Below, piece by piece: positions 45,701 to 54,527 of a stretch of DNA of 64,000 nucleotides; the first letter of the stretch is position 1; the number at the start of each line of letters is the position of its first letter. This stretch comes from Pseudomonas reinekei (GTDB lineage: Bacteria > Pseudomonadota > Gammaproteobacteria > Pseudomonadales > Pseudomonadaceae): assembly GCF_001945365.1 (NCBI RefSeq), contig NZ_MSTQ01000013.1:62001-126000 (forward strand). The letters are read 5' to 3'. A program made the position numbers and the translations under genes. A model generated the notes under the pieces. The model was not told the origin of the DNA and ran no database searches. It saw only the letters and a program-made list of their open reading frames with translations.

Positions 45701-45906
45701 AACGGATAAGTCACCTGGTTCTCGACAATCTGCGGCGCTTGTCCCGGATAAGGCGTACGGATGATCACCTGAACATCGGAGAGATCCGGCAGCGCATCGA
45801 TGGGCGTGTTCTGCACCGACCAAATGCCCCAAGCTGTGACAAACAGCGTCGCCAGTAGCACCAGGAATCGGTTGGCCACTGACCAACGAATCAGGGCAGC
45901 GATCAT
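42748..45906 (-). CDS. cusA: RND heavy-metal efflux pump CusA
   Basis: A 1052-residue inner-membrane RND transporter of the heavy-metal (HME) group with 12 membrane segments and two large periplasmic loops. TM4 carries the proton-relay region AIAIGAMVDAAVVMIEN. Met residues for Cu(I)/Ag(I) relay are visible, for example PSALPGLSAQKAAQLL and AKAMTVAVIIAGLLPI-type segments near the TM ends. It forms the tripartite pump with CusB and CusC. Its start overlaps the cusB stop by 4 bases. Confidence 0.94.
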   Translation of the reverse strand: MIAALIRWSVANRFLVLLATLFVTAWGIWSVQNTPIDALPDLSDVQVIIRTPYPGQAPQIVENQVTYPLATTMLSVPGAKTVRGYSFFGDSFVYVLFEDGTDLYWARSRVLEYLSQIQSRLPASAKPALGPDATGVGWIYQYALVDRSGGHDLAQLRALQDWFLKFELKTLPNVAEVATVGGMVKQYQVQLDPLKLASLGITQAEVTDAIGKANQETGGAVLEMAETEFIVRASGYLKTLNDFRAIPLKLGSGGVPVTLGDVATIQLGPEMRRGITELDGEGETVGGVVILRSGKNARETIAAVKTKLDELKKSLPSGVEIVTTYDRSKLIDRAVENLSHKLIEEFIVVALVCGIFLWHLRSSLVAIISLPVGVLIAFIVMRYQGINANIMSLGGIAIAIGAMVDAAVVMIENAHKKVEAWHVANPGEELKGVRHWHVMTEAAAEVGPALFFCLLIITLSFIPVFTLEAQEGRLFGPLAFTKTYAMAAAAGLSVTLVPVLMGYWIRGRIPSEQQNPLNRWLIRIYQPALDAVLRRPKITMLVALLVFASALWPMSRLGGEFLPPLDEGDLLYMPSALPGLSAQKAAQLLQQTDRLIKTVPEVEHVFGKAGRAETATDPAPLEMFETTIQFKPQEQWRPGMTQEKLVEELDRVVRVPGLTNIWIPPIRNRIDMLATGIKSPIGVKVAGTNLTEIDAATQAVERVAKGVPGVSSALAERLTGGRYIDVDIDRKAAARYGLNIADVQSIVAGAIGGENVGETIEGLARFPINVRYPREWRDSLGALEQLPIYTPLGSQITLGTVAKVKVSDGPPMLKSENARPSGWVYIDVRGRDIASVVADLRRVVNEQVKLQPGMSLSYSGQFEFLERANARLKLVVPATLLIIFVLLYLTFARFDEALLIMATLPFALTGGAWFLYLLGFNLSVATGVGFIALAGVSAEFGVIMLLYLKTAWAEREDLGDSTESGLVSAIREGAVQRVRPKAMTVAVIIAGLLPILLGSGTGSEVMSRIAAPMVGGMVTAPLLSLFVIPAAYRLMRRRHLSVETVKPEGSVV

Positions 45907-47387
45907 GGTTGGCTCCCCGATTTGTCCAGACGCTCAACACGCAAACCATCATCGGTCTGGCTCACCGCGATCCGAACCTTGTCGCCCGTTTTAAGGCCCT
46001 GCATCAGAGCCGGACTGGCGAGAGGGAACGTCATCGTCATGCCAGGCATGCCCAGCGTCTTGAAGGGGCCATGGGCGAGCGTGACTTCTTTGTCGTTGAT
46101 CTCAACGATCTGCCCATCCGCCTCATGTAAACCGGAGGCTGCTTCACTGGGCGGCGACTCTTTCTCCGAGCTTGCAACGATGCCCTTGAGACTGGCCTCC
46201 GAGTCGAGCAGGAACTGGCCAGAGGTCACCACCTTCTGGCCTTCTTCCAGACCTTTCACTATCGCCGTCTTGCCATCGCTTTCCTGGCCGAGTTGCACTT
46301 CAACCGGACGGTAGCGGCCAGCGTCTTCGGCGAGCATCACCAGAGCACGTCGGCCAGTGCGAATAACCGCCTCGCTCGGCACCCACAAGACACTTTGCCC
46401 GGTTGAGCTGTTCAGGCGTACGTGCGCCGTCAAACCCGGTCTGAGGCGCCCGTCCGAATTGGGTAGTTCCACCCGCACGCGAAGCGTGCGACTGTCCGGA
46501 TTGGTCTCGGGCAAAATCGCGCTGACCTTGCCATTGAGCGTTGTCCCAGGGAAAGCTGGCAGACGCGCTTCGACTGGCTGCCCCACTGTGATAGCTGCGG
46601 AGTCCGATTCTGGAACAGCCACGGCTAGCCAGACACTGCTCAAGCCATTGACGCGGGCCAGAGTATCGCCAGCCGACACGGTCATACCCGCACGTACATT
46701 CAGTTCTTGCAGCACGCCGCTGATGGGACTGGTGAGGGTCAGGTTCGGCTGGACTTTGCCACTGCGCTCTACCTGGGTGATCAGCGTAGCCGGCATCCCT
46801 GTGAGCCGCAGTCGCTGGCGGGCCGCAGCCAACAGGTCGGCTTCACCGTTGCGCTTGAGTGCAAGGAACTCTGTCTGGGCGGCGGCCCACTCTGGCACCA
46901 GAATATCCGCCAACGGCGCATTGGCTTTGAGCAGATCGCCCGGTGCATGGGCATAGACCCGTTCCACGAAGCCAGATGTGCGTGCCTGGATCACCGCGAC
47001 ATCACGCTCGTTGAATCCCAAGACTCCTGTGACGTCGAGACTGGAATCAAAGATCCCACGGGTGACAGTTGAAAAACGCAGGCCGAGATTCTGGGTCAAA
47101 CTCGGATCGATATTGACGGTCGCACGATCCCCTACGCCACCGGCGTACTGAGGAACCAATTGCATGTCCATGAAGGGGGATTTTCCCGGCTTGTCGAACT
47201 TTTGCTGCGGGTACATAGGGTCGTACCAATACAGGGCTTCGCGTTCGTCCGGGGAATTTAGGCTCTGTTCAGCAGCAGTACTTGGTACTCCGCTCATGCG
47301 CTGGTGAGCGAACCAGTAACCACCGGCAACACCCAATGCCAGCGAGATGCCTGCCAACCATGCCCCGTTCCATGTTTTAAGGTTCAT
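45903..47387 (-). CDS. cusB: RND adaptor CusB with fused CusF-like domain
   Basis: A 494-residue membrane fusion protein. After an N-terminal anchor comes a heavy-metal-binding segment (YWYDPMYPQQKFDKPG, with PFMDMQLVPQY). The barrel-sandwich and helical domains follow (VSAGDTLARVNGL, SVWLAVAVPESD). Residues about 420-490 form a CusF-like domain (HGPFKTLGMPGMTMTFPLA) fused to the C-terminus. A separate cusF gene is also present. It overlaps cusC by 4 bases. Confidence 0.92.
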   Translation of the reverse strand: MNLKTWNGAWLAGISLALGVAGGYWFAHQRMSGVPSTAAEQSLNSPDEREALYWYDPMYPQQKFDKPGKSPFMDMQLVPQYAGGVGDRATVNIDPSLTQNLGLRFSTVTRGIFDSSLDVTGVLGFNERDVAVIQARTSGFVERVYAHAPGDLLKANAPLADILVPEWAAAQTEFLALKRNGEADLLAAARQRLRLTGMPATLITQVERSGKVQPNLTLTSPISGVLQELNVRAGMTVSAGDTLARVNGLSSVWLAVAVPESDSAAITVGQPVEARLPAFPGTTLNGKVSAILPETNPDSRTLRVRVELPNSDGRLRPGLTAHVRLNSSTGQSVLWVPSEAVIRTGRRALVMLAEDAGRYRPVEVQLGQESDGKTAIVKGLEEGQKVVTSGQFLLDSEASLKGIVASSEKESPPSEAASGLHEADGQIVEINDKEVTLAHGPFKTLGMPGMTMTFPLASPALMQGLKTGDKVRIAVSQTDDGLRVERLDKSGSQP

Positions 47388-48640
47388 TGGCTGGAGTCCC
47401 CATAAGCAAAAAACAAACGCGCACTGGTCAGTGCTCGCTGTTCTTCCACGTCGATCTGTTTGAGTCGGGCCTCGATGAGTTCACGTCGGGCGGTAACAAC
47501 GGCGTTTAAATCGCCTTTGCCGGCACGGTAGCTGGCCATGCTGAGTTCGACCTTTTCCCTGGCCAGCGGCAACAGGCTTTCCTGATTGCGGCTTACCGCA
47601 CGATTCAGGCGCTCATAGTCAGCCAGTTCGTTTTCCAGTTGCTGAGTGTGCTCGCGTGACAGGGCATCGCGCTCAGCCTCTAGCTGACTGAGTTCAGCCT
47701 GTTTGGCTGCGATTTTGGGATTTTGCCGAGAGTCAGGAAACAGCGGTAAATCCCAGGAAAATTGCACACTGACCATGTCGCCAAACTCACGGCCACGGCG
47801 CTGGTAATCCAGTTCCCAGCTCCAGTCCGACTGCTTCTCCGACACTGCTTCACGAATCTTGGCTTGCGCTTCACGGGTCATCGGCGCAAACGCTGCCAAC
47901 TCGGGATGGTGTTGCAGTTTATGGGCGTAGCTTGAGGGATCGACAGGCCATTGAGGCAAGCTACCCACAGGCTTGTCGTTGGCGGCGGAGCCTATCCAGC
48001 GTTTGAGGGCCGCTCGGGCCTGCACGCGCTGGCGAACCAGATCGTCCTGTTGCTCCTCCAGTTGAGCCGCTTCTTGCTTGGGCGTCACCGCATCGGCGGG
48101 TTGAGCGCGGCCACCGGCAATCTGGGCTCGGACGGTATCGGTCAGCAGGCGGTTCTCTTTGTAGAAGTCCTGAAACAGCGCATCTTTGCGCTCAACTGAG
48201 TAGCTGCTGATCCAGGCCAACGCCGTGGACTGGCGTACCTTTAGGCGCTCGACTCCACGCTCTGCCGCAGCTCGATCAATGGCCGCATCGGCGACCTCAA
48301 TGCGTGCTTTGCGCTTGTCGCTGTTGGGCATCTCTTGTCTGACCCCGACCATTTGCATGGTCATGAAGTCCTGGTTGATGCTCCAGCGATCTGGGCCGCC
48401 GATGGGGTAGTTCTGCACACCTGCCAGCAACTTGGGATCGGGTAATTCACCCGCTGGAATAGCCGCACTGCTGGCAGCCTGAATTTTGGCGTCTTGTGCG
48501 ATCAGCGACGGTGCATTGTTTTCAGCCAGCCGCAACGCTTCATCGAGTGTCAATGCGGCAGCGAAGCTCGGCAATGCCAGTACGCTTGCCGCCAGACCGG
48601 CCACGAGGGGCCAACCTGTGCAATAGCACTTGGAGTTCAT
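47384..48640 (-). CDS. cusC: Outer-membrane channel CusC (TolC family)
   Basis: A 418-residue TolC-family protein with signal peptide (LALPSFAAA) and the repeated helical coiled-coil pattern (LTLDEALRLAENNAPSL; MTREAQAKIREAV). It is the outer-membrane duct of the Cus pump. Start at the ATG at 48640, which has AGGAATCG 6 bases upstream. A longer frame exists. First gene of the cusCBAF operon. Confidence 0.9.
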   Translation of the reverse strand: MNSKCYCTGWPLVAGLAASVLALPSFAAALTLDEALRLAENNAPSLIAQDAKIQAASSAAIPAGELPDPKLLAGVQNYPIGGPDRWSINQDFMTMQMVGVRQEMPNSDKRKARIEVADAAIDRAAAERGVERLKVRQSTALAWISSYSVERKDALFQDFYKENRLLTDTVRAQIAGGRAQPADAVTPKQEAAQLEEQQDDLVRQRVQARAALKRWIGSAANDKPVGSLPQWPVDPSSYAHKLQHHPELAAFAPMTREAQAKIREAVSEKQSDWSWELDYQRRGREFGDMVSVQFSWDLPLFPDSRQNPKIAAKQAELSQLEAERDALSREHTQQLENELADYERLNRAVSRNQESLLPLAREKVELSMASYRAGKGDLNAVVTARRELIEARLKQIDVEEQRALTSARLFFAYGDSSQ

Positions 48641-48740
48641 GTTTACGATTCCTGTGATCATCCACTGCACGCGTCAAAAAGACATGCGCGCAGCCAGTCC
48701 ATCCCGCTAATGCGGAATGAGGCTCAATGTTGGACAGGAA

Positions 48741-49082
48741 TCAAACGCGAGGCGGTCGCCATACCCCGGACGGAGTTTGTACGGGCAGGGAATCGCGGAA
48801 GAAGGAAATCACTACGGGGCTGAATACGGTTACAGGAGGCTTGAGGATCGAGACTTGCAGCATGCCGCCAGTCTTGCATTCCTGGCCCGGCTTGCAGGGT
48901 TTTCCATGCTCTGTCGGGCTTTTCATGTCATTGCAGCAGTCCATTCCCATGTCATCCATCATCGCCATGCCCATCGTCTTCATTGGGCAAGGTTCTGTCG
49001 GCGCCTGAACACCCGCCATCCCGCTAAGGGGAAGCGCCAGGCTAATCACGAAAATGAGGCAAAACCGCAGGTAGCGTTTCAT
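48741..49082 (-). CDS. Met/Cys-rich exported protein upstream of cusC
   Basis: A 113-residue protein with signal peptide (VISLALPLSGMAG). The mature N-terminal half is rich in Met and Cys (EPCPMKTMGMAMMDDMGMDCCNDM cluster and KPCKPGQECKTGG), suited to copper binding in the periplasm. The C-terminal half has no clear feature. Such proteins often precede cusC-type genes in Pseudomonas. The 100-base gap to cusC permits either one operon or separate promoters. Confidence 0.7.
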   Translation of the reverse strand: MKRYLRFCLIFVISLALPLSGMAGVQAPTEPCPMKTMGMAMMDDMGMDCCNDMKSPTEHGKPCKPGQECKTGGMLQVSILKPPVTVFSPVVISFFRDSLPVQTPSGVWRPPRV

Positions 49083-49404
49083 AGGCTGGAGTGTAGTGGC
49101 TGAAATGGGGTCTTACAATTGGATGAAGTTCTCACAGCCTGCCGAAGGCCCTGATTCAGGCGATATCACCGCATCAGAATTAAATCAGGATTATCGTTAA
49201 CACATGACTTACGCAGCATTGAGCTGGAAAGCTTCTGGCCGGTATTGCTCGCTTCTGTCTGTCGCTATCGCCATATTGGGTCATTCTCTGCCGGTTAAGC
49301 ACCGCAGATATGCCGATAAACTTGTTCATGACGTGCCTCCGACATGTGCCAGTTCAGGCTCTACCAACTACCCCACGGCGCGCAGCGCGCAGAGGTTCAC
49401 TCCG
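49083..49404. other. Intergenic stretch between copper and arsenic blocks
   Basis: No gene is called. A plus-strand frame at 49204 overlaps the arsJ end and lacks a ribosome-binding site. The promoter of the Met/Cys-rich protein should lie near 49083-49200. No clear CopR box was found here. Confidence 0.5.
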
Positions 49405-50640
49405 TCATGTCTGACGGTTCAAAATCGCCTCGGCATGCCTAGGCAAGGCGATAGAAATTAGGGCGGCCAACAACACGAAGACCGAGGAAACCCATAAGCA
49501 AGTCTCCAATCCGTAACTCTGATAAATCCAGCCGGACAGCACGGTGCCGAGCAGTCGGCCCAGGGCGTTGGACATGTAGTAGAAACCGACGTCTAGCGAT
49601 ACCCCGTCTTCTTTCGCATACGAGACGATGAGATAGCTGTGCAAAGAAGAGTTCACCGCAAACAGAGCGCCGAACAACATCAACCCACCCAGCAGCACAA
49701 AGTGAGGCGACCAACCAGCCGAGAGACCGAGGGCGATTGCCGCAGGCAGTCCTGCCAGCGCAAGTGCCCACAGAAATGCCGCACGACCATCCGGTACGTG
49801 GCCACGCTTCTTACCAGTTATGTTTGGGGCCAACGATTGAATGATGCCGTAGCCGATAACCCAGGCCGCAAGAAAGCCACCTACCTTCCAGAAATCCCAG
49901 CCGAATATGCTACTCAGGTAGACCGGCAAAGCCACCACAAACCAGACATCGCGGGCACCAAAGAGGAACATTCGCGCCGCCGAAAGGATATTGATTGCCC
50001 TGCTCTTGGAGAGAATGTCGCGAAACTTCGGTTTGGCTTTGGCCTTGCCCAGATCCTTCTTCAACAGGAACAGACTGGCTATCCAGATCAACGCCAGAGT
50101 CGCGGCCATCGCTAGCACGGCAACCGTAAAGCCCAGCAATGCCAGAAGCGCACCGCCCAGGAAGAAACCCACGCCTTTGAGCGCGTTCTTCGAGCCAGTG
50201 AGAATTGCCACCCATTGATAAAGGGTGCCTTGTTGGTTGTCGGGCACCAAGAGTTTGATGGAACTCTTGGCGCTCATCTTGTTGAGGTCTTTGGCAATGC
50301 CCGACAACGCCTGAGCCCCCATTACCCAAGGGATGGTCAGCCAGGCGGCGGGCACAGTCAGCATCAACAAGGCTGCCACCTGAAGTCCCAAACCAATGTT
50401 CATGGTGCGATTCAGACCTAGGCGGGCACCCAGATAACCGCCGACCAGATTGGTAATGACACCGAATATTTCATAGAACAGAAACAGGAACGCAATCTGT
50501 AACGGGCTGTAGCCCAACGCATGGAAGTGCAACACCACCAACATGCGCAAGGCGCCGTCGGTGAGAGTAAAAGCCCAGTAATTGCCGGTCACTAACAGGT
50601 ACTGGCGCACTTGCGGGGAAAGGGCTGACAACGCGTTCAT
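49405..50640 (-). CDS. arsJ: Organoarsenical efflux permease ArsJ
   Basis: A 411-residue major facilitator with about 12 membrane segments. Directly upstream is an ars-type GAPDH gene, the known partner: GAPDH makes 1-arseno-3-phosphoglycerate and ArsJ exports it, giving arsenate resistance. The N-terminus (VRQYLLVTGNYWAFTLTDGALRMLV) matches ArsJ. It is the last gene of the minus-strand ars operon. Confidence 0.9.
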   Translation of the reverse strand: MNALSALSPQVRQYLLVTGNYWAFTLTDGALRMLVVLHFHALGYSPLQIAFLFLFYEIFGVITNLVGGYLGARLGLNRTMNIGLGLQVAALLMLTVPAAWLTIPWVMGAQALSGIAKDLNKMSAKSSIKLLVPDNQQGTLYQWVAILTGSKNALKGVGFFLGGALLALLGFTVAVLAMAATLALIWIASLFLLKKDLGKAKAKPKFRDILSKSRAINILSAARMFLFGARDVWFVVALPVYLSSIFGWDFWKVGGFLAAWVIGYGIIQSLAPNITGKKRGHVPDGRAAFLWALALAGLPAAIALGLSAGWSPHFVLLGGLMLFGALFAVNSSLHSYLIVSYAKEDGVSLDVGFYYMSNALGRLLGTVLSGWIYQSYGLETCLWVSSVFVLLAALISIALPRHAEAILNRQT

Positions 50641-50652
50641 GATCTCTCCCTG

Positions 50653-51657
50653 TTAATCGGCCATGCCGACCAGTTTGGCCAGCTCAACAGCACGGTTGGC
50701 ATAACCCCATTCATTGTCGTACCAGGCATAAATCTTCACTTGAGTGCCATTGATCACCATCGTCGACAGCGCATCGATGATCGATGAGCGTGGGTCGGTG
50801 CGGTAGTCGATGGACACGAGTGGGCGTACTTCATAGCCGAGGATATCTTTCAGCGGGCCTTCTGCCGCCGCCTTGAGCAACGCATTGACCTCATCCACCG
50901 AGGTAGCGCGCTCCACTTCGAACACACAATCGGTAAGCGAGGCGTTGGCCAACGGTACGCGCACCGCGTGACCATTTAGGCGGCCACGCAGTTCGGGGAA
51001 TATTTCTGCAATGGCGGTGGCCGAGCCGGTGCTGGTTGGGATGAGGCTCATGCCTGAAGCGCGGGCGCGGCGCAGATCCTTGTGCGGCTGATCGAGGATG
51101 CTCTGGGTGTTTGTCAGGTCGTGAATGGTGGTGATCGAGCCGTGGCGAATGCCCAGGTTCTCGTGGATCACTTTGACGACCGGGGCCAGGCAATTGGTGG
51201 TGCAGGAAGCAGCGGTCACAATGCGGTGCTGCGCAGGGTCGAACAGGTGCTGGTTAACGCCCATCACTACGTTCAAGGCGCCTTGCTCCTTGACCGGCGC
51301 ACAGACCACCACACGCTTAACACCCTGATCCAGGTAGGCCTGCAACACCGCTACGGTTTTCATCTTGCCGCTGGCCTCAATCACCAGATCGCAACCCGAC
51401 CAATCGGTGTCAGCAATCGCTTTGTTCGCGGTGACCTTGATGCGCTTGCCGCCAATCACTACATGATCGCCTTCGGCGCTGGCTTCGCTGTGCCAACGAC
51501 CATGCACAGAGTCGAAGTTGATCAGGTGCGCATGAGTTGCTGCATCGCCTGCCGGGTCGTTGATGTGCACAAACTCGAACTTTGGCCATCCCCAGGCTGC
51601 ACGCAGGGCGAGACGACCAATACGACCGAAACCGTTGATACCTACTTTGATGCTCAT
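50653..51657 (-). CDS. gapdh: ArsJ-associated glyceraldehyde-3-phosphate dehydrogenase
   Basis: 334 residues. It has the Rossmann start KVGINGFGRIGR and the catalytic SCTTNCLAP with Cys at about 152. The active-site His region TIHDLTNTQS follows. It should form 1-arseno-3-phosphoglycerate from arsenate. I start at the ATG at 51657. The longer open frame to 51807 has no ribosome-binding site and overlaps the upstream gene. It is distinct from housekeeping GAPDH by its position in the ars operon. Confidence 0.93.
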   Translation of the reverse strand: MSIKVGINGFGRIGRLALRAAWGWPKFEFVHINDPAGDAATHAHLINFDSVHGRWHSEASAEGDHVVIGGKRIKVTANKAIADTDWSGCDLVIEASGKMKTVAVLQAYLDQGVKRVVVCAPVKEQGALNVVMGVNQHLFDPAQHRIVTAASCTTNCLAPVVKVIHENLGIRHGSITTIHDLTNTQSILDQPHKDLRRARASGMSLIPTSTGSATAIAEIFPELRGRLNGHAVRVPLANASLTDCVFEVERATSVDEVNALLKAAAEGPLKDILGYEVRPLVSIDYRTDPRSSIIDALSTMVINGTQVKIYAWYDNEWGYANRAVELAKLVGMAD

Positions 51658-51692
51658 GTTGTTGTTCTCTTGAGGCTGCAGTCTGCGGGCAA

Positions 51693-52199
51693 TTACGACT
51701 TGGCGGTGTCGAATTGGCGGAGGTAGTTGATATGCGCAGGGTGCTGAATCGCACGCGGACGCAGCGCCTGTACTTCGCTTACCGCCTCGCGGAACGGCAC
51801 TCCGCATTCGATCAGCAATTGTGCTGCAATCAATCCGGTACGGCCCGAGCCGCCCTTGCAGTGAATGGCAATATTCTTGCCTTCGGTGAGCAGTTGCTTG
51901 ATCCGCTCACGACTGGCCTTCCAAGCAACCTGGAATGACTCAACAGGCGCTTGGTCATCTTCCACAGGCAGGTGAAACCACTCGATGCCGTGCTGTTGGC
52001 ATTCCTCTGGCAGATTCTCGACTTCGTTCCGGCTCAACTCTTCGGTGGGCATCAGCGTCAGCAAGGCCGAAGCACCTGCTGCCTTCAGAGTGTCCAGCGC
52101 CTCAGCGACCGACGCGTCTTTCGTACCTGGGCAAGGGGTGAAGATCAGTTGGCCTTGCACAGCTGTCGTGGTGAGCACGGAGTACGGATGTTGGTGCAC
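51693..52199 (-). CDS. CX5R-type phosphatase of the ars operon
   Basis: A 168-residue protein with the cysteine phosphatase loop HCKGGSGRTG (Cys 114, Arg 120) and a probable general acid Asp around 81-82 (LPVEDDQAP). It resembles dual-specificity or CDKN3-like phosphatases. Such genes recur between arsH and gapdh in Pseudomonas ars operons. The substrate is unknown. A metabolite phosphatase or arsenate-ester role is conceivable. Spacing of 13 bases from arsH supports one operon. Confidence 0.85.
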   Translation of the reverse strand: MHQHPYSVLTTTAVQGQLIFTPCPGTKDASVAEALDTLKAAGASALLTLMPTEELSRNEVENLPEECQQHGIEWFHLPVEDDQAPVESFQVAWKASRERIKQLLTEGKNIAIHCKGGSGRTGLIAAQLLIECGVPFREAVSEVQALRPRAIQHPAHINYLRQFDTAKS

Positions 52200-52212
52200 G
52201 ATCAGTCGTCCT

Positions 52213-52929
52213 TCAGATAGAGCGTTGATTAACGCGTTTGGAGAGTTCTTCCGCCGATTCCTTACGCTCGGAATAGCGGTCGACCAGATAGTCCTGCCGC
52301 TCGCGCAGCAGCAATGTGAATTTCACCAGCTCTTCCATCACGTCCACGACACGGTCGTAGAATGCGGAGGGCTTCATCCGCCCGGCTTCATCGAACTCCA
52401 GGTAGGCCTTCGGCACCGAGGACTGGTTAGGGATGGTGAACATACGCATCCAACGACCCAGCACACGCAGCTGGTTGACCACGTTGAAGGATTGCGAGCC
52501 ACCACAGACCTGCATCACCGCCAGCGTCTTACCCTGGGTTGGGCGCACCGCGCCCATGGTCAACGGAATCCAGTCGATCTGCGCTTTGAACACCGCGCTC
52601 ATCGAGCCGTGGCGCTCCGGGGAGCACCAGACCTGACCTTCTGACCAGAGCACCAGTTCGCGTAGCTCTTGCACTTTGGGATGGCTGTCCGGCACGTCGT
52701 CTGGCAACGGCAGCTCAGATGGATTGAAGATGCGTGTTTCTGCGCCGAAGTGCTGCAACAGGCGCGCAGCTTCTTCGGTCAGCAAGCGGCTGAACGAACG
52801 CTCGCGAGTCGAGCCGTAGAGCAGCAAGATGCGCGGCTTGTGCGTGGCCGACAACGTACTGCCGAGCTTATCGAGGGTCGGCAGATCGACCAGTTCGGCA
52901 TCGAGGTTGGGGATCATTTCTTCAGTCAT
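52213..52929 (-). CDS. arsH: NADPH-dependent FMN reductase ArsH
   Basis: 238 residues with the flavodoxin-like FMN loop LLYGSTRERSFSR, then SPERHGSMSAVFKAQ and the VCGGSQSFNVV segment, all typical of ArsH. It oxidises trivalent organoarsenicals and has quinone reductase activity. Start at the ATG at 52929. The longer frame overlaps the end of acr3. Confidence 0.93.
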   Translation of the reverse strand: MTEEMIPNLDAELVDLPTLDKLGSTLSATHKPRILLLYGSTRERSFSRLLTEEAARLLQHFGAETRIFNPSELPLPDDVPDSHPKVQELRELVLWSEGQVWCSPERHGSMSAVFKAQIDWIPLTMGAVRPTQGKTLAVMQVCGGSQSFNVVNQLRVLGRWMRMFTIPNQSSVPKAYLEFDEAGRMKPSAFYDRVVDVMEELVKFTLLLRERQDYLVDRYSERKESAEELSKRVNQRSI

Positions 52930-52933
52930 AAAT

Positions 52934-53995
52934 TTACTCCTGAGCGAGGGCGCCCTTCGGATGATCGAACCAGCGGCGCTTGAGCCAAAGGGCCACGCCA
53001 ACCAGGGAGATCAGCACTGGCACTTCCACCAGAGGGCCAATCACCGTGGCAAAGGCCACCGGCGAGGCGAGGCCGAAAGTCGCGATGGCGACGGCAATGG
53101 CCAGCTCGAAGTTGTTGCTGGCAGCGGTAAAGGCCAGTGCAGTGGTGCGTGGATAGTCAGCGCGGAGCAGTTTGCCCATCCAAAAGCTGATGAAGAACAT
53201 CACCACGAAATAGATGGTCAGCGGGATAGCGATGCGCAGCACATCTAACGGCAGTTGCACCACCATGTCGCCCTTGAGGCTGAACATCGCCACGATGGTC
53301 AGCAGCAGCGCTACCAGCGTCAGAGGGCTGATGCGCGGAATGAAGCGCTGGTTGTACCAAGTCTCGCCTTTGCGGCTGATGAGGATTTTGCGTGTAAGGA
53401 AACCAGCCAGGAATGGGATGCCCAGGTAGATCAGCACGGACTCGGCGATGCTGACAAAGTTGGTATCAATCACACTGCCCTGTAATCCGAACAGTGGAGG
53501 CAGTAGGCCAAGGAAGATCCATGCATACACACTGAAGAACAGGATCTGGAAGATGCTGTTGAAAGCCACCAACCCGGCGACGTATTGGTTGTTGCCACCC
53601 GCGATCTGATTCCACACCAGCACCATGGCGATGCAGCGCGCCAGACCAATAAGGATCAGGCCGGTCATGTACTCGGGCTTGTCGGCGAGAAACACGATGG
53701 CCAGTACAAACATCAGCACAGGGCCAATCACCCAGTTCTGGATCAGCGATAACGCCAAGATGCGCTTGTCCTTGAACACCTCCGGCAGCTCTTCGTACCT
53801 CACCTTGGCCAGCGGCGGATACATCATCACGATCAGGCCGATGGCAATCGGGATGTTGGTCGAACCCACCGAAAGGCTGCTGAGCCAAGTCGGTAGCCCT
53901 GCGAACAGACTGCCCAAGCTGACACCAATCGCCATGGCGAGAAAGATCCAGACCGTCAGATAGCGATCCAAAAAAGAAAGACGGCTTGTACTCAT
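52934..53995 (-). CDS. acr3: Arsenite efflux transporter Acr3 (ArsB type)
   Basis: 353 residues, about ten membrane segments. The conserved Cys of Acr3 is in GLARCIAMVLVWNQ (about 121), and the conserved Glu region is TAASNNFELAIAVAIA. It exports As(OH)3. I start at the ATG at 53995, which has GGAG 8 bases upstream. The ATG at 54001 is too close to that site. Its end is 5 bases from arsH. Confidence 0.94.
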   Translation of the reverse strand: MSTSRLSFLDRYLTVWIFLAMAIGVSLGSLFAGLPTWLSSLSVGSTNIPIAIGLIVMMYPPLAKVRYEELPEVFKDKRILALSLIQNWVIGPVLMFVLAIVFLADKPEYMTGLILIGLARCIAMVLVWNQIAGGNNQYVAGLVAFNSIFQILFFSVYAWIFLGLLPPLFGLQGSVIDTNFVSIAESVLIYLGIPFLAGFLTRKILISRKGETWYNQRFIPRISPLTLVALLLTIVAMFSLKGDMVVQLPLDVLRIAIPLTIYFVVMFFISFWMGKLLRADYPRTTALAFTAASNNFELAIAVAIATFGLASPVAFATVIGPLVEVPVLISLVGVALWLKRRWFDHPKGALAQE

Positions 53996-54011
53996 TGTCA
54001 TGTCTCCAGTG

Positions 54012-54482
54012 TCAGAGGGTGCCAATCAGGGCCAGCTCGGCCTTGAGTTGTTCGGCACTTAACTGCTTGAGCGGTAAAGCCAGGAAGGCTTCGATTCGGC
54101 TTCTGATCTGCTCCAGAGTGGCTTCGAAAGCCGCCTCGATCTCTTCTTGAGTCCCTTGGTACTCAGAAGGATCTGTCAGCCCCCAGTGGGCCTTGATGGC
54201 CGGGCCAAAAAAGACCGGGCAGGCTTCGCCGGCAGCCTTGTCGCAAACCGTGATGACAAAATCAGGGGCCAGGTTCACATGGACATCGCTGGACTTTCTG
54301 TAGAGCCCTGCGGTCGAGATTCCAGCCTTATCTAACGTTTTCAGGCTCAATGGATGGACTTCGCCCTTTGGCTGGCTACCCGCGCTGTAGGCTTGCATCT
54401 CAGTCGGAGCCAGGTGATTGAACATGGCTTCACAAAGAATGCTCCGGCAACTGTTGGCGGTGCAGAGAAACAGAATCTTCAT
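54012..54482 (-). CDS. arsC: Thioredoxin-coupled arsenate reductase ArsC
   Basis: 156 residues. Catalytic loop CTANSCR (Cys 7, Arg 13) and the redox Cys pair at 80 and 88 (ITVCDKAAGEACPVF) match the pI258-type ArsC that reduces arsenate with thioredoxin. The C-terminal 30 residues (LALPLKQLSAEQLKAELALIG) are an extra helix often seen in Pseudomonas forms. Confidence 0.92.
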   Translation of the reverse strand: MKILFLCTANSCRSILCEAMFNHLAPTEMQAYSAGSQPKGEVHPLSLKTLDKAGISTAGLYRKSSDVHVNLAPDFVITVCDKAAGEACPVFFGPAIKAHWGLTDPSEYQGTQEEIEAAFEATLEQIRSRIEAFLALPLKQLSAEQLKAELALIGTL

Positions 54483-54527
54483 CAGGCTATCTCGTAAAGG
54501 CCCAGCGCTTCTTGGGCAGACGTTACT

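Noticed and set aside
49204..49461. An 85-codon frame between the Cus and arsJ genes
   Set aside because: It overlaps the 3' end of arsJ and lacks a ribosome-binding site.
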